From assembly GCF_040834005.1 (NCBI RefSeq), contig NZ_CP162129.1, positions 4,757,001-4,821,000 of the forward strand: a stretch of 64,000 bases of DNA. The letters are read 5' to 3'. The stretch comes from Paenibacillus sp. PL2-23. Lineage in GTDB: Bacteria > Bacillota > Bacilli > Paenibacillales > Paenibacillaceae. Below the pieces are notes generated by a model. That model saw only the letters and a list, made by a program, of their open reading frames with translations. It was not told the origin of the DNA and ran no database searches. Every line of letters begins with the position of its first letter. The stretch's first letter is position 1. Shown in pieces: positions 8,644 through 17,144 of this stretch. The position numbers were made by a program, and so were the translations under genes.

Positions 8644-9690
8644 ATGTGGAAAAAAACGTTTGGCCTGCTGCTCAGCCTGGCGCTATGCTTGACCTTGGTC
8701 TCGTCGCCTGTGGCTGGGCCACAGCAGACAGCAGCCGCAGCTCCTTCCTTCGCCAAGGGAGCCGATATTAGCTGGGTGCCCGGCATGGAGGCGCAAGGCT
8801 ACAAGTGGAAGGATAAGAACGGCGTGCAGCGTGATATTCTTGATATTTTGAAAACCGATTATGGGATCAACTCCGTCCGCATCCGCGTTTGGGTCAACCC
8901 GTCGAACGACTACGGGAACGGCTACATGACCGTCGACCGAGCAGCTACGCTTGCGAAACGCGCCAAGGACAAGGGCTTCAGCGTTATGCTGACGCTTCAC
9001 TACAGCGATTCCTGGGCAGACCCCGGCAAGCAGACGAAGCCGGCCGCATGGGCGGGCTATACGTTCCAGCAGCTGATGGATGCCGTCTACAACTGGACCC
9101 GCTATGTGATGACGTCCATGCAGGCGAAGGGCGTTACACCGGACTGGGTGCAGATCGGGAATGAGACGAATGACGGCATGCTGTGGAACGACGGCAGAGC
9201 CTCCACCAATATGAAGAACTACGCATGGCTTGTCAACAGCGGCCATAACGCGGTGAAATCGGTCAGCAGCTCGACAAAGACCATCGTTCATATCGCGAAC
9301 GGGTATGACAATGCGCTCTTTGTATGGAATATTGGCGGATTGATCAGCAACGGCGCGAACTTCGACATTATCGGCATGTCGCTGTATCCCACCGCCTCCG
9401 ACTGGTCAACGAAGGTGAATCAGACGATCTCCAACGCCAACAATCTCATCTCCAGATACAACAAACCGATCATAATTACCGAGATTGGCATGGACTACAA
9501 TCAGCCCGCCGCAGCCAAAAGCTTCATCGCCGACATCAAGACGAAGATCCGCAATCTGTCCGGCGGCAAGGGCCAAGGCGTGTTCTACTGGGAGCCGCAG
9601 GCTACTCCGAGCTACAACGGCGGCTACAGCAAAGGCGCATGGCAGGCAGACATGAAGCCGACGATCGCGATGGAGGGCTTTTTGAACTAA
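8644..9690 (+). CDS. Secreted GH53 arabinogalactan endo-beta-1,4-galactanase
   Basis: Hydrolyses beta-1,4-galactan side chains of pectin outside the cell. The 348-residue protein has a signal peptide (about 1-33, KK then a long hydrophobic run, Ala-rich cleavage region) and one GH53 barrel. Family marks are FAKGADISWVPGME, SVRIRVWVNP, LHYSDSWADPGKQ, acid/base Glu174 in QIGNETNDGM and nucleophile Glu280 in IITEIGMDY. No carbohydrate-binding module is attached. I chose the ATG at 8644 because GGAGG (8629-8633) lies 10 nt upstream; an in-frame ATG at 8635 would be too close. A cre-like site lies upstream. It is convergent with an AraC regulator. Confidence 0.92.
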   Translation: MWKKTFGLLLSLALCLTLVSSPVAGPQQTAAAAPSFAKGADISWVPGMEAQGYKWKDKNGVQRDILDILKTDYGINSVRIRVWVNPSNDYGNGYMTVDRAATLAKRAKDKGFSVMLTLHYSDSWADPGKQTKPAAWAGYTFQQLMDAVYNWTRYVMTSMQAKGVTPDWVQIGNETNDGMLWNDGRASTNMKNYAWLVNSGHNAVKSVSSSTKTIVHIANGYDNALFVWNIGGLISNGANFDIIGMSLYPTASDWSTKVNQTISNANNLISRYNKPIIITEIGMDYNQPAAAKSFIADIKTKIRNLSGGKGQGVFYWEPQATPSYNGGYSKGAWQADMKPTIAMEGFLN

Positions 9691-9705
9691 CATATTCTTC
9701 TCTCT

Positions 9706-9748
9706 AAAAATGCGGCAGACCGGGATCAAAGCGATTCTGGGCTGCCGC
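9706..9748 (-). terminator. Terminator for the AraC regulator gene, overlapping its stop codon
   Basis: GCGGCAG (minus strand from 9748) pairs with CTGCCGC (ending 9712) around a 23-nt loop and is followed by ATTTTTAG. The loop contains the TGA of the minus-strand regulator. It may also serve the convergent galactanase gene, though the plus strand lacks a clear T-run. Confidence 0.5.
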
Positions 9749-10628
9749 CTTCTCCATTCCGGAACGCTCTAGGCGGCATGCCGTTCAGCTTCTTAAAGCT
9801 TTTGCTAAAATGAAATTCATCACCATACCCGCAGCTGTCCGCAATCTCCTTCATGGAGCGGTCGGTGTACAGGAGCATGCGTCTGGCGTGTTCGTTGCGA
9901 AGCGCCGCCACATAGCTCTTGGGGCTTCGCCCCTCATAACGACCGAACAAGGCGCGCAAATACGACTCCGATATGCCGAAGCGAACGGCCCACTCGCGCA
10001 GCGGGACGGGCTGGGCGTAGCTGCGGGTGAGCTCACTCCTTATTCGCTTGAACAGCCGCTCACTCTCGCTCTCCTCCTTGGGGCTGACGCTCCCGGTTCG
10101 ATGCAAGCGGTCCAGCAGCTCGAACAGCCTTGCCTTCACGGCCAGCTCGCTCTCCGCTTGACCGGGAACCCACTGCTCCAGCATGTCTGCGAACAAGCCT
10201 TGATAGAATGAGGCAGCATCTCCCTCTGTATGAGTGACGAACGGCAGCGGCAGCGCACCAGCGCCTCTAAGGGTCAATACGCCGCTCTCCTCCTGCATCG
10301 GTTGCGGCTGATACGCCGACACCAGCACCATAGCAATTCGAAGCGGATGCTCATGATCTGTTCTCATATGCAACTGGAGGCCGGGGTGCAGGTAGAACAG
10401 CATGCCTGCTCGTGCTTGCCACTCCTCCCCCTCCCCCGTCACAAATCGGCCTCGGCCCTCCTGAACCCAATAAAAGGTATGGCAATTTCTATTCTGGCGA
10501 ATATCGCTCCAGCCCGGCTCCGTTCTCTTGTCCATCATCCAGAGCAGCTGAAGATGCAGGCCAAACGGCAGGCTTTTTCTAGGCTCCACGATCCTCACCC
10601 CGAGCTTCACTTCGTTTGCGTTCATCAT
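9726..10628 (-). CDS. AraC-family transcriptional regulator
   Basis: About 300 residues. The N-terminal half is a cupin-like sensing domain (HTFYWVQEGRGRFVTGEG, then FYLHPGLQLHM). The C-terminal 100 residues hold two helix-turn-helix motifs with the AraC signature: ISESYLRALFGRYEGRSP and the final MKEIADSCGYGDEFHFSKSFKK. Sugar-responsive activators of carbohydrate genes have this layout. I set the start at the first of two tandem ATGs (10628). Longer in-frame extensions upstream read through a divergent intergenic region and look non-coding, although no strong ribosome binding site precedes the chosen start. It is divergent from the acyltransferase at 10734, a likely target. Confidence 0.85.
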   Translation of the reverse strand: MMNANEVKLGVRIVEPRKSLPFGLHLQLLWMMDKRTEPGWSDIRQNRNCHTFYWVQEGRGRFVTGEGEEWQARAGMLFYLHPGLQLHMRTDHEHPLRIAMVLVSAYQPQPMQEESGVLTLRGAGALPLPFVTHTEGDAASFYQGLFADMLEQWVPGQAESELAVKARLFELLDRLHRTGSVSPKEESESERLFKRIRSELTRSYAQPVPLREWAVRFGISESYLRALFGRYEGRSPKSYVAALRNEHARRMLLYTDRSMKEIADSCGYGDEFHFSKSFKKLNGMPPRAFRNGEGGSPESL

Positions 10629-10733
10629 AATGAAGCGAAGCGTTTTTGACAAGTATTGTTTTGTTTTATCCATGTAGAATGGAGCATGAAGCTGATACAC
10701 TGTTGGTGAATTGTACATGAGGAGGATGGCCAG

Positions 10734-12386
10734 ATGAAGCATCGGGAGATTGATTTTATGCCGTGGATGACGAAGTCCGAGGAGGTGCAGAAGGAGCAGA
10801 AGGAGCTTCAGGCTGCGCTGGTTGAACGCTTTGGGTGCAGCTTCGGGGAGGAATGTTTTGTATCGCCGGAAGCGATGCTGTACCCGGTTTCCATGAACAT
10901 TGGTGACCGGAGCTATATCGCGGGCGGAGCGATCGTGCGCAATACGGAGCTTGTGGCTGGAGCGGACTGCTCCATTAACACGGGAGCCGTCATTACCGGC
11001 AAGGTGAAGCTTGGCGATGCCGTACGTATAGCCACCTATGCCAGCCTTTATGGCTTCAACCACGGCTATGCGTCGGTTGACGTGCCGATACATCGCCAGC
11101 CCCATACCTCAGTCGGCATTGAGATCGGCGACGATGTCTGGATCGGAGCTCATGCGGTTATTGTCGACGGCGTCCACGTCGGCTCCCATTCCATTGTAGC
11201 CGCAGGCGCTATTGTCACGCGGGACGTGCCGCCCTACAGCGTCATAGCCGGCAATCCGGCGAAGGTTATCCGAAGCCGGCTGGCAGGAATGCCGGAAGCA
11301 CAGGGGCATGCTGGCGGCGGATTGGAAAGCCGGCTTCAGCAATTCGGCCAACAAGTGCGCGGCGAGCTGGAGCCCCTTCTGCGATTTTATTCCGAGACAT
11401 CGGAAGCTGGCGAGCCGTTGTTCCGGGACCGTCCCGGCTTCTCGCGGACGGTTCGCGCTTATTGCGATGCCGTTGAAATCGCAGCGCTGTTCGGCGAGTT
11501 GCCTCCCGGCTGGAGCCGTGAAGCGCTGGTGGCGAAGCTTCAAAGCTATCAGTCCGCTGAGACGGGACTGCTGCCCGACCCGTGGCATTTGCCAGACCCA
11601 GACAAGGACGACCCTTGGCTGCTTACGGATTATTTTTCCCGTTATCATCTGCTCGCTGTTGGTTATGCGCTGGAGACGCTGGGCGCGAGGCTCCTCCATC
11701 CCGTTCATGCTGTGGAGAGGCTGACAACGGGAGCCTTGTACCGCAAGCTGGACGGCTTGCCCTGGCACATTAACGCCTGGAGCTGCGGCGATTGGATTGA
11801 TGGCTACGCGACGGGACTGTATCTGAACGCCAAGCATTTCGGCAGCGCCAAGCGGCCTGACGATCTAATGGGCTGGCTGCAGACCCATGTGAATCGCTTC
11901 ACCGGCGTGTGGGGCCAGCCCACGGAGAAGGAGGACTGGCTGCAGCCGGTCAATGGCTTCTACCGCCTGACTCGCGCAACCTATGCTCAATTCGGCCTGC
12001 CGCTGCCGTATCCCGAGCGAACTATCGATACCGTGCTTGCTCATAGCCGGAACAACAAATTTTTCCGCGAGGACCGGCTGAACGCCTGCAATGTGCTAGA
12101 CGTAGCCCATCCCCTCTGGCTCTGCATGAAGCAGACGGAGTACCGGCGGGAGGAAGTCGTAGACTGGGCCACGCGCACACTGCACCTCGCGCTGGGATGC
12201 TGGGTGGAGGGGCGAGGCTTCAGCTTCCGTATCCAGGAGCGCGGCAGCGAGGGCCTGCAGGGCACAGAGATGTGGCTCAGCATTATCTACCTGCTGGCGG
12301 ACATCTGCGGCATGAGCGCCTCTCTGGGCTACCGCCCGCAAGGCGTCCACCGGCCGGACCCCGCCTGGTCGTGGCGAGGCGTGTAG
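10734..12386 (+). CDS. Hexapeptide-repeat acyltransferase fused to an unidentified helical domain
   Basis: 550 residues. Residues about 50-190 are a left-handed beta-helix acyltransferase: repeated hexads (NIGDRSYIAGGAIV, NTGAVITGKV), the loop GFNHGYAS, and GDDVWIGAHAVIVDGV then AGNPAKVIRSR, as in the maltose/galactoside O-acetyltransferase group. Residues about 205-550 are mostly helical and Trp-rich (AWSCGDWIDGYATGLYLN, GVWGQPTEKEDWLQPVNGFYR), compatible with an alpha/alpha-toroid, but I do not recognise the family. GAGGAGGATGGCC precedes the ATG. No signal peptide, so it should act in the cytoplasm. Divergent from an AraC regulator. The substrate is unknown; a carbohydrate or peptide-like acceptor is possible. 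Confidence 0.8.
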   Translation: MKHREIDFMPWMTKSEEVQKEQKELQAALVERFGCSFGEECFVSPEAMLYPVSMNIGDRSYIAGGAIVRNTELVAGADCSINTGAVITGKVKLGDAVRIATYASLYGFNHGYASVDVPIHRQPHTSVGIEIGDDVWIGAHAVIVDGVHVGSHSIVAAGAIVTRDVPPYSVIAGNPAKVIRSRLAGMPEAQGHAGGGLESRLQQFGQQVRGELEPLLRFYSETSEAGEPLFRDRPGFSRTVRAYCDAVEIAALFGELPPGWSREALVAKLQSYQSAETGLLPDPWHLPDPDKDDPWLLTDYFSRYHLLAVGYALETLGARLLHPVHAVERLTTGALYRKLDGLPWHINAWSCGDWIDGYATGLYLNAKHFGSAKRPDDLMGWLQTHVNRFTGVWGQPTEKEDWLQPVNGFYRLTRATYAQFGLPLPYPERTIDTVLAHSRNNKFFREDRLNACNVLDVAHPLWLCMKQTEYRREEVVDWATRTLHLALGCWVEGRGFSFRIQERGSEGLQGTEMWLSIIYLLADICGMSASLGYRPQGVHRPDPAWSWRGV

Positions 12387-12454
12387 CCTGCGCAAATCGG
12401 GTGGGCTTGGCTGACGCTGTGGCGGGGATGTGGTGACGGCGGCGGTGTCGCTGC

Positions 12455-12556
12455 GGCAGCGAGGCACGGTGACGGCGGCAGCAGGGTGCGGTGAGGGCGG
12501 GAGCGAGGAACGGTGACGGTGGCAGCAGGGCACGGTGACGGTGGCAGCGAGGCACT
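12455..12556. repeat. 22-bp G-rich tandem repeat
   Basis: GGTGACGG or GGTGAGGG recurs at 12468, 12490, 12512 and 12534, exactly 22 bp apart, within a unit GGTGACGGTGGCAGCAGGGC and variants. It follows the acyltransferase stop and precedes the 51-bp array. I see no gene in 12387-12756. Confidence 0.75.
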
Positions 12557-12585
12557 GGCGCTGGAGTGGACGCTTGTTGGGGAAT

Positions 12586-12760
12586 TAGACGTGCCAGGAA
12601 CGTCTATTCCTTGCTGGGAGGGGTGTTTGGAGCATTTAGACGTGCCAGAAACAACTAAATGTGCCGGGGCGGGTGTTAGAGAGCAAATAGACGTGCCACA
12701 AACGTCTATTCCATGCTGGGATGGGCGTTTGGAGCAAATAGACGTGCCACAAACGTCTAT
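12586..12760. repeat. 51-bp repeat array with TAGACGT hairpins, four copies
   Basis: The hairpin core TAGACGT-7 nt-ACGTCTA begins at 12586, 12637, 12688 and 12739, exactly 51 bp apart each time. The second copy is degenerate in its right arm (ACAACTAAA). Loops read GCCAGGA, GCCAGAA or GCCACAA. Spacers between cores are about 30 bp and differ from those of the array near 58.5 kb. The last copy supplies the TAG stop codon of the convergent padR gene. Open frames through the array repeat the peptide DVPGTS or DVPQTS on both strands and are not genes. Confidence 0.9.
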
Positions 12761-13299
12761 TGCTCCCCTTCTTCCAATTGACTCCATTCTCGGGCGAACC
12801 AGTCCCGGGCAAACCGGTGCGCGCCGATGCCGTAGTCCAGCGTCTTCAGCTGATATCGGAACAGAACGCTATGCTCCTTCGGTACCGTCACGCCCTGCAG
12901 CTCTTGATTCAGTGCCTCCAGCTCCGCCAACGCTTCATCCAATTTGTCCTTAACCTCCTGAAGTATAGCGCGTTTCTCAACGGTGCTCTCTATCAGCCCA
13001 AGAAAAAAAAGCTTAGACAACGCCGTAACCTCCAGCTTGCTGGCAGGCGTCTCACTACACATCCAATTCAAGAAAGCCTCGCGTCCGGCCGGCAGCACAG
13101 CATACACCTTCTTGTGTCTCCCGTTCTCGACCTCCTCCGCAAACTCAACCCACCCCTTCTCAAGCAGCTTCTTGAGCGCAGCCTGCAGGCTGCCATAGCT
13201 GGCGCTGTAGAACAAGGAAATCCCTCTCTTAAAGCTTTGATTCAGCTCATATACCGTCTGGCTCCTGATTTGGAGTAAACCCAAAATTACAAATTCCAT
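12757..13299 (-). CDS. PadR-family transcriptional regulator
   Basis: 180 residues. An N-terminal winged helix (about 1-90: FVILGLLQIRSQTVYEL, SYGSLQAALKKLLEKGWV, GRHKKVYAVLPAGREAF) is followed by a helical dimerisation domain (about 95-178). This is the long, PadR-s1-like form, usually a ligand-responsive repressor of a neighbouring gene. AGGAGAG precedes the ATG. It is divergent from the serine hydrolase at 13413, across an inverted repeat at 13342-13373. Its stop codon TAG is part of the adjacent 51-bp repeat. Confidence 0.9.
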   Translation of the reverse strand: MEFVILGLLQIRSQTVYELNQSFKRGISLFYSASYGSLQAALKKLLEKGWVEFAEEVENGRHKKVYAVLPAGREAFLNWMCSETPASKLEVTALSKLFFLGLIESTVEKRAILQEVKDKLDEALAELEALNQELQGVTVPKEHSVLFRYQLKTLDYGIGAHRFARDWFAREWSQLEEGEQ

Positions 13300-13341
13300 G
13301 CTCGCGTTCTCTCCTCGTCTCTTGCAGAATACATTAAATCA

Positions 13342-13373
13342 TATTACGATTAGAAATATATCTTATCGTAATA
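13342..13373. promoter_or_regulatory. Probable PadR operator between divergent genes
   Basis: Perfect 9-bp inverted repeat TATTACGAT-N14-ATCGTAATA, centred in the 113-bp gap between padR and the serine hydrolase gene. An operator here could control both genes. The plus-strand TTGCAG-N17-TACGAT overlaps the left arm as a possible promoter. Confidence 0.65.
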
Positions 13374-13412
13374 CAAATACCTTACAATATCCACCGCAAG
13401 GAGAGATTGGGT

Positions 13413-14534
13413 ATGTCCAATACGCTTATGAACACGAATAACCGGACGGATTTATACCGTCGGCTGGATGCCGTATTTTCGAAGCAGGCACGAAGCAAGC
13501 GTGGAGGCGTGGCACGCGGTCAGGCGGCCGATCTTCAAGGCCGCGTGTATTCTGCTAAGCTTGGAATCGACTACCGTTATTCGGCAGACGGGATGGCTAA
13601 GCCGTACCACATCGCCAGTATCGGCAAGCTGTTCACCACCGTCCTCATCGGCCAATTGATTGACAGCGGCAGACTGCGGCTGGAGGACCGGATCGCAGAC
13701 TTCCTTCCTGCCGCTACGCTGAACGGTTTATTCGTCTACAAGGGACACAATTATGAAAGCGAGGTAACGGTTGAGCACCTGCTCGGCCATACGTCGGGTG
13801 CGGCGGACTATTTTGGCGATAAGGTGTTGACGGGTGTTCCCCTCAAAAGGCTGATTACCGAGCAGCAAGACCGTATATGGACGCCGCAGGAGCTCCTCGC
13901 GATATCGAGGGAACAGCAGCAAGCCGTCGCTCCCCCAGGAACCAAATTTCATTACTCCGATACAGGCTACGTGCTTCTTGGCCTGCTGCTTGAAAGTGTG
14001 ACCCGCGAAACCTTCGAACACCGCATACACGCTAAGCTGATTGAGCCTCTCCAACTCAATGACACCTATATGCCCTTTCGCACGAAGCCGGCGAACGTGC
14101 CTGCCTCCGACATTGCTCCCATCTGGTTTGGCGGACACGAGATCAGCGGCTGCGCCAGCCTCAGCTGCGACTGGTCCGGCGGAGGATTAGTATCTACCAC
14201 GGATGATCTGTTGGCTTTCAGTCGAGCATTAAGAGAAGGCAAGCTGCTGCAGCCTTCTACTTTACATGCGATGGATACCATTCGCCATCGTTTCCATCCA
14301 GGCCTTCATTATGGACTCGGCACCATGGAGGTGCGATTTGAGCAATTCTTTTTTTTACTAAGAGGACTTCCGCGCTATAGGGGACATATCGGCGTGTTGT
14401 CAACGCACCTATTCTGGGACCATGAGACAGATACGCATATTGCGTTGAATTTTGGTTCGGAGGGTGCCATGACACAGAGCTTCAAAGCTCTTATCGAACT
14501 GGCGCGCATCTTGAAGAGGTTTAATAGTAGGTGA
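13413..14534 (+). CDS. Beta-lactamase-fold serine hydrolase
   Basis: 373 residues, class C beta-lactamase / penicillin-binding-protein-like family (esterases, D-aminopeptidases and others). The nucleophile motif is SIGK in HIASIGKLFTTVLIG; the Tyr motif is YSDTGYVLLGLLLE, replacing the usual YSN; HTSGAADYF is a family landmark. There is no signal peptide or membrane segment, so it acts in the cytoplasm on an unknown ester or amide. ATG at 13413 is preceded by AAGGAGA at 9 nt; a TTG two codons earlier is less likely. Divergent from a PadR repressor, its likely regulator. Confidence 0.88.
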   Translation: MSNTLMNTNNRTDLYRRLDAVFSKQARSKRGGVARGQAADLQGRVYSAKLGIDYRYSADGMAKPYHIASIGKLFTTVLIGQLIDSGRLRLEDRIADFLPAATLNGLFVYKGHNYESEVTVEHLLGHTSGAADYFGDKVLTGVPLKRLITEQQDRIWTPQELLAISREQQQAVAPPGTKFHYSDTGYVLLGLLLESVTRETFEHRIHAKLIEPLQLNDTYMPFRTKPANVPASDIAPIWFGGHEISGCASLSCDWSGGGLVSTTDDLLAFSRALREGKLLQPSTLHAMDTIRHRFHPGLHYGLGTMEVRFEQFFFLLRGLPRYRGHIGVLSTHLFWDHETDTHIALNFGSEGAMTQSFKALIELARILKRFNSR

Positions 14535-14593
14535 ATGCTATGCTGGTGCGGCTTGGCGCGATAGAAGGACACGAGGGAGAAAGGGATTTTCGT

Positions 14594-15121
14594 TTAACAT
14601 TCGATCCAGAAGCGCTTCACATGGTGGCCATTCGACGTCGTCAGCTCGTTCTCCAGCACGCCGCCAGCCCTGCGGATCGTCCGCTCCGAGGCGACGTTGT
14701 CGCTGTCGCAGACAAGCAGCGCGCGGTCGATGCCAAGAGACTTAGCCGCTCGCAGCGCTTCCGCAAGCTGTATGGAAGCGTAGCCCTTGCCTCGTGCCGC
14801 TGGACGAATACCGTAGCCAATATGTCCGCCGCCTTCCAGCAGCCTGTCGTTCAACCGATGGCGAATATTCACCGCGCCTACAATTTCCCCCGTCTCCTCA
14901 TGGAGCAGCCAGTAGGTGGAATGCGGCACCCAGCCATCCTGTGGCAGCTTCTCCTCGCTGTCGGTCGCATACAGGAACGCAACATACTCTTCCATATCGA
15001 ATGGTTCCCGCTCAACAACCCATGGGACAATATCCTCCCCCGAACGCCTCCAATCCTCGTAAAACGCCACATAAGCTTCCCTGAAGTCAACCGACGGCCG
15101 CACCAGCTTCAATGTTCCCAT
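14594..15121 (-). CDS. GNAT-family N-acetyltransferase
   Basis: 175 residues with the GNAT fold: GAVNIRHRLNDRLLEGGGHIGYGI, then the acetyl-CoA loop RPAARGKGYASIQLAEA and the closing DSDNVASERTIRRAGGVLE. The ATG at 15121 has GGAGGG about 10 nt upstream; a longer in-frame extension has no such signal and repeated residues of low plausibility. It is convergent with the serine hydrolase and probably monocistronic. The acceptor (amino group of a protein, polyamine, amino acid or antibiotic) cannot be told. Confidence 0.88.
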   Translation of the reverse strand: MGTLKLVRPSVDFREAYVAFYEDWRRSGEDIVPWVVEREPFDMEEYVAFLYATDSEEKLPQDGWVPHSTYWLLHEETGEIVGAVNIRHRLNDRLLEGGGHIGYGIRPAARGKGYASIQLAEALRAAKSLGIDRALLVCDSDNVASERTIRRAGGVLENELTTSNGHHVKRFWIEC

Positions 15122-15349
15122 TCCGCTCCCACCCTCCATCGCGATAATAGCCACCATTATACGTTGGTGATCTCGTGTATGGCAAGCATTTCCATTGTCG
15201 CTCCCAACAGAGCGCAGCGGCCGATTCGCGGCAGACGCCTCCATGCCGATGCCATTGCCATTATCCTCTACTTCAAGCGCGAGCGAGCCAGTCCCTTCCA
15301 TATAAGTTCAGGTATTTGAATTTCTCCTCAGAGGATTTCTCTATACAAC

Positions 15350-15388
15350 AAACACCCCTGCGGGACCGAAGCCTCGATCAGGGGTGCT
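15350..15388 (-). terminator. Terminator of the GH66/ABC transporter operon
   Basis: On the minus strand CACCCCTG pairs with CAGGGGTG across a 19-nt loop, followed by TTTGTTGTAT. It lies just after the GH66 stop at 15404. Confidence 0.7.
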
Positions 15389-15403
15389 GCAATCGGTTAG
15401 CTG

Positions 15404-17137
15404 TTATCTAATCTCTGCCACTTCCTCCGTCTTCACCCGCACCAGCACAACATCCCAGAACTGCAGCGGCGGCAGCGCGATGACGGCCGTGTAGCCGCGA
15501 GGGGTCGTCTCCAGCCGGAATGCCAGAGGGAGAGCCTGCCCGCCGTGCGCGTCCGGACTTGCCAGCAGGACGGACTCCACCTCGCCGTCAACCGCTACTC
15601 TTACGATTCGGCCTTCTACGGGCGAAGGCGTTTCCTTGGCTTCATTCCATCGATCGTCGGAGGCGGACACCAGGTTGATGAAATGCACCAGCTTCAGCTC
15701 CGGCTTCTCCCGAATGACCGTCCACACCTTGCCGGCTTCGCCATAGGTGCTGAACGGAAACCCTTCGAACGTGTACTCCATATTATCCCCATCCGCATGA
15801 GTCATGGACACGTCGCGCATGCCCTCGGCGTACAGCACATGCCCATACCTGACGCCGAAGTCGCAATAGTCCCTCACTACGCGCATGAAGCCGGGCCGCA
15901 GCCTGGAGTAATCCACGTAGTAGCCCTGCGTCAGCACGCCGCCGTTCTCCCCGTGCAGCAGATGGTGTGCGCCATGCGCGGACACGACCGCGTTCAACAG
16001 ACGATAGCCGTTCTCCGCGCCGCCCTCTCCCAAAGCGTCCAGCTCCCGGAAAGGCTTCAAATACGCCGCGAGAATGACGTTTTTGCCCCCGCTTAGATGC
16101 TGCGCCCAGCCGATAATCTCCCGCAGATGATGATATCGCTCATAAGGCTTCCACACCTCCACGTAGATCGCATCCTGGCTCGCCCGAGCAACCGTATCAA
16201 CAGGCCAATTGCCAACATTGTTGAAAATAAGGCAGACATCGTCCTTCAGCTCCGACAGAGCCTCGCGAGTGGACTCGATCAGCGCAGGGAACTGCTCCTC
16301 CAGTCGCTCCAGTCGCGGCACGCCCTCCAGCCTGGACCAGGCCGTCTTGGGGAAGCCGTAGGTGTCCATATGAATGCCGTCGAAGCCCAGCTGCTCCACC
16401 GCCTTGCCGTACTCCGCGACAATATGGCCATGCCACGGGCTGGCAGGTGATATATTCATGATGTTAAATATTCCGATAAAATCGTATGGCTCCCCCGCTC
16501 CCGTATACAGCCGCCAGTCGGGGTGCTGCTCCGCAAAAGCTTTGCTGGCCGCATATACCGCGCCATAAGCAACCGCCTTCATGCCATGGGCATGGCATAA
16601 CGCGATCTTCTCCTCCACGACCTTCCGGCTGACGGACCGCCCCATGAGGTCCATGTAGACTTCCTCCGCGCTGACCAGGTCATCGTGCCGGTACATCCAG
16701 TCGTAGAACTGCACAAGGTTCAAATGCAGCTTCGTCATCCAGAGCACATCCGAGGCGTCGCCGGCCTGCTCTGCTCCGAAGTCGCTCAGGAAGCCGTAGC
16801 GCGTCGCGCGCCGCCAGTCGTCCGCGACATCGAACGCCGTGGACAGACGGGAGACCACTTCCCCATCCATCAGCAGCTCCGCATCGGCGCCCAAGCCTAC
16901 AAAAGCGGCCTCGAACGAGCCCAGCTTCAGCTCCACCCGCACCTCGTCCTGCGCCGGAGCCTCTACCGCCAGCTCACAATGCCGCACGATGCGGTCCAGC
17001 TCGCGAATGAAGACACGAATATGAAGCGTCGCCGCCTGTACGGCTCCATTCGCGAGCTCGACCGCGAGCGCGACCTCCTCCCCGCTGGCGAACTGCGCCT
17101 TGAGGGGATACAAATCTTTTATACCAATTGCTGTCAC
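15404..17137 (-). CDS. Cytoplasmic GH66 enzyme (dextranase / cyclodextran-hydrolysing type)
   Basis: 577 residues, glycoside hydrolase family 66, acting on alpha-1,6-glucans. It has no signal peptide, unlike the GH66 at 30297. The barrel runs about 110-430: YGFLSDF, QFYDWMYRHDD, candidate nucleophile Asp258 in GFDGIHMDTYG and acid/base Glu327 in IYVEVWKPYE, 69 residues apart, close to the 70 known for CITase Asp270/Glu340. A beta-sandwich precedes the barrel and another follows; there is no CBM35 insert. The GTG start lies 7 bp after the permease stop and its ribosome binding site overlaps that stop. Last gene of the operon SBP-permease-permease-GH66; it likely opens or degrades imported cyclic or linear isomaltooligosaccharides. 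Confidence 0.87.
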   Translation of the reverse strand: MTAIGIKDLYPLKAQFASGEEVALAVELANGAVQAATLHIRVFIRELDRIVRHCELAVEAPAQDEVRVELKLGSFEAAFVGLGADAELLMDGEVVSRLSTAFDVADDWRRATRYGFLSDFGAEQAGDASDVLWMTKLHLNLVQFYDWMYRHDDLVSAEEVYMDLMGRSVSRKVVEEKIALCHAHGMKAVAYGAVYAASKAFAEQHPDWRLYTGAGEPYDFIGIFNIMNISPASPWHGHIVAEYGKAVEQLGFDGIHMDTYGFPKTAWSRLEGVPRLERLEEQFPALIESTREALSELKDDVCLIFNNVGNWPVDTVARASQDAIYVEVWKPYERYHHLREIIGWAQHLSGGKNVILAAYLKPFRELDALGEGGAENGYRLLNAVVSAHGAHHLLHGENGGVLTQGYYVDYSRLRPGFMRVVRDYCDFGVRYGHVLYAEGMRDVSMTHADGDNMEYTFEGFPFSTYGEAGKVWTVIREKPELKLVHFINLVSASDDRWNEAKETPSPVEGRIVRVAVDGEVESVLLASPDAHGGQALPLAFRLETTPRGYTAVIALPPLQFWDVVLVRVKTEEVAEIR

Positions 17138-17144
17138 TTCGATA

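Noticed and set aside
10629..11105. Upstream extension of the AraC regulator frame (total 459 residues)
   Set aside because: It would run antisense through the acyltransferase gene and the divergent promoter region. The cupin domain starts just after the ATGs at 10623-10628.
12329..12953. Plus- and minus-strand frames across the 22-bp and 51-bp repeats
   Set aside because: Same repeat artefact; the plus-strand frame also runs into the real padR gene on the opposite strand.
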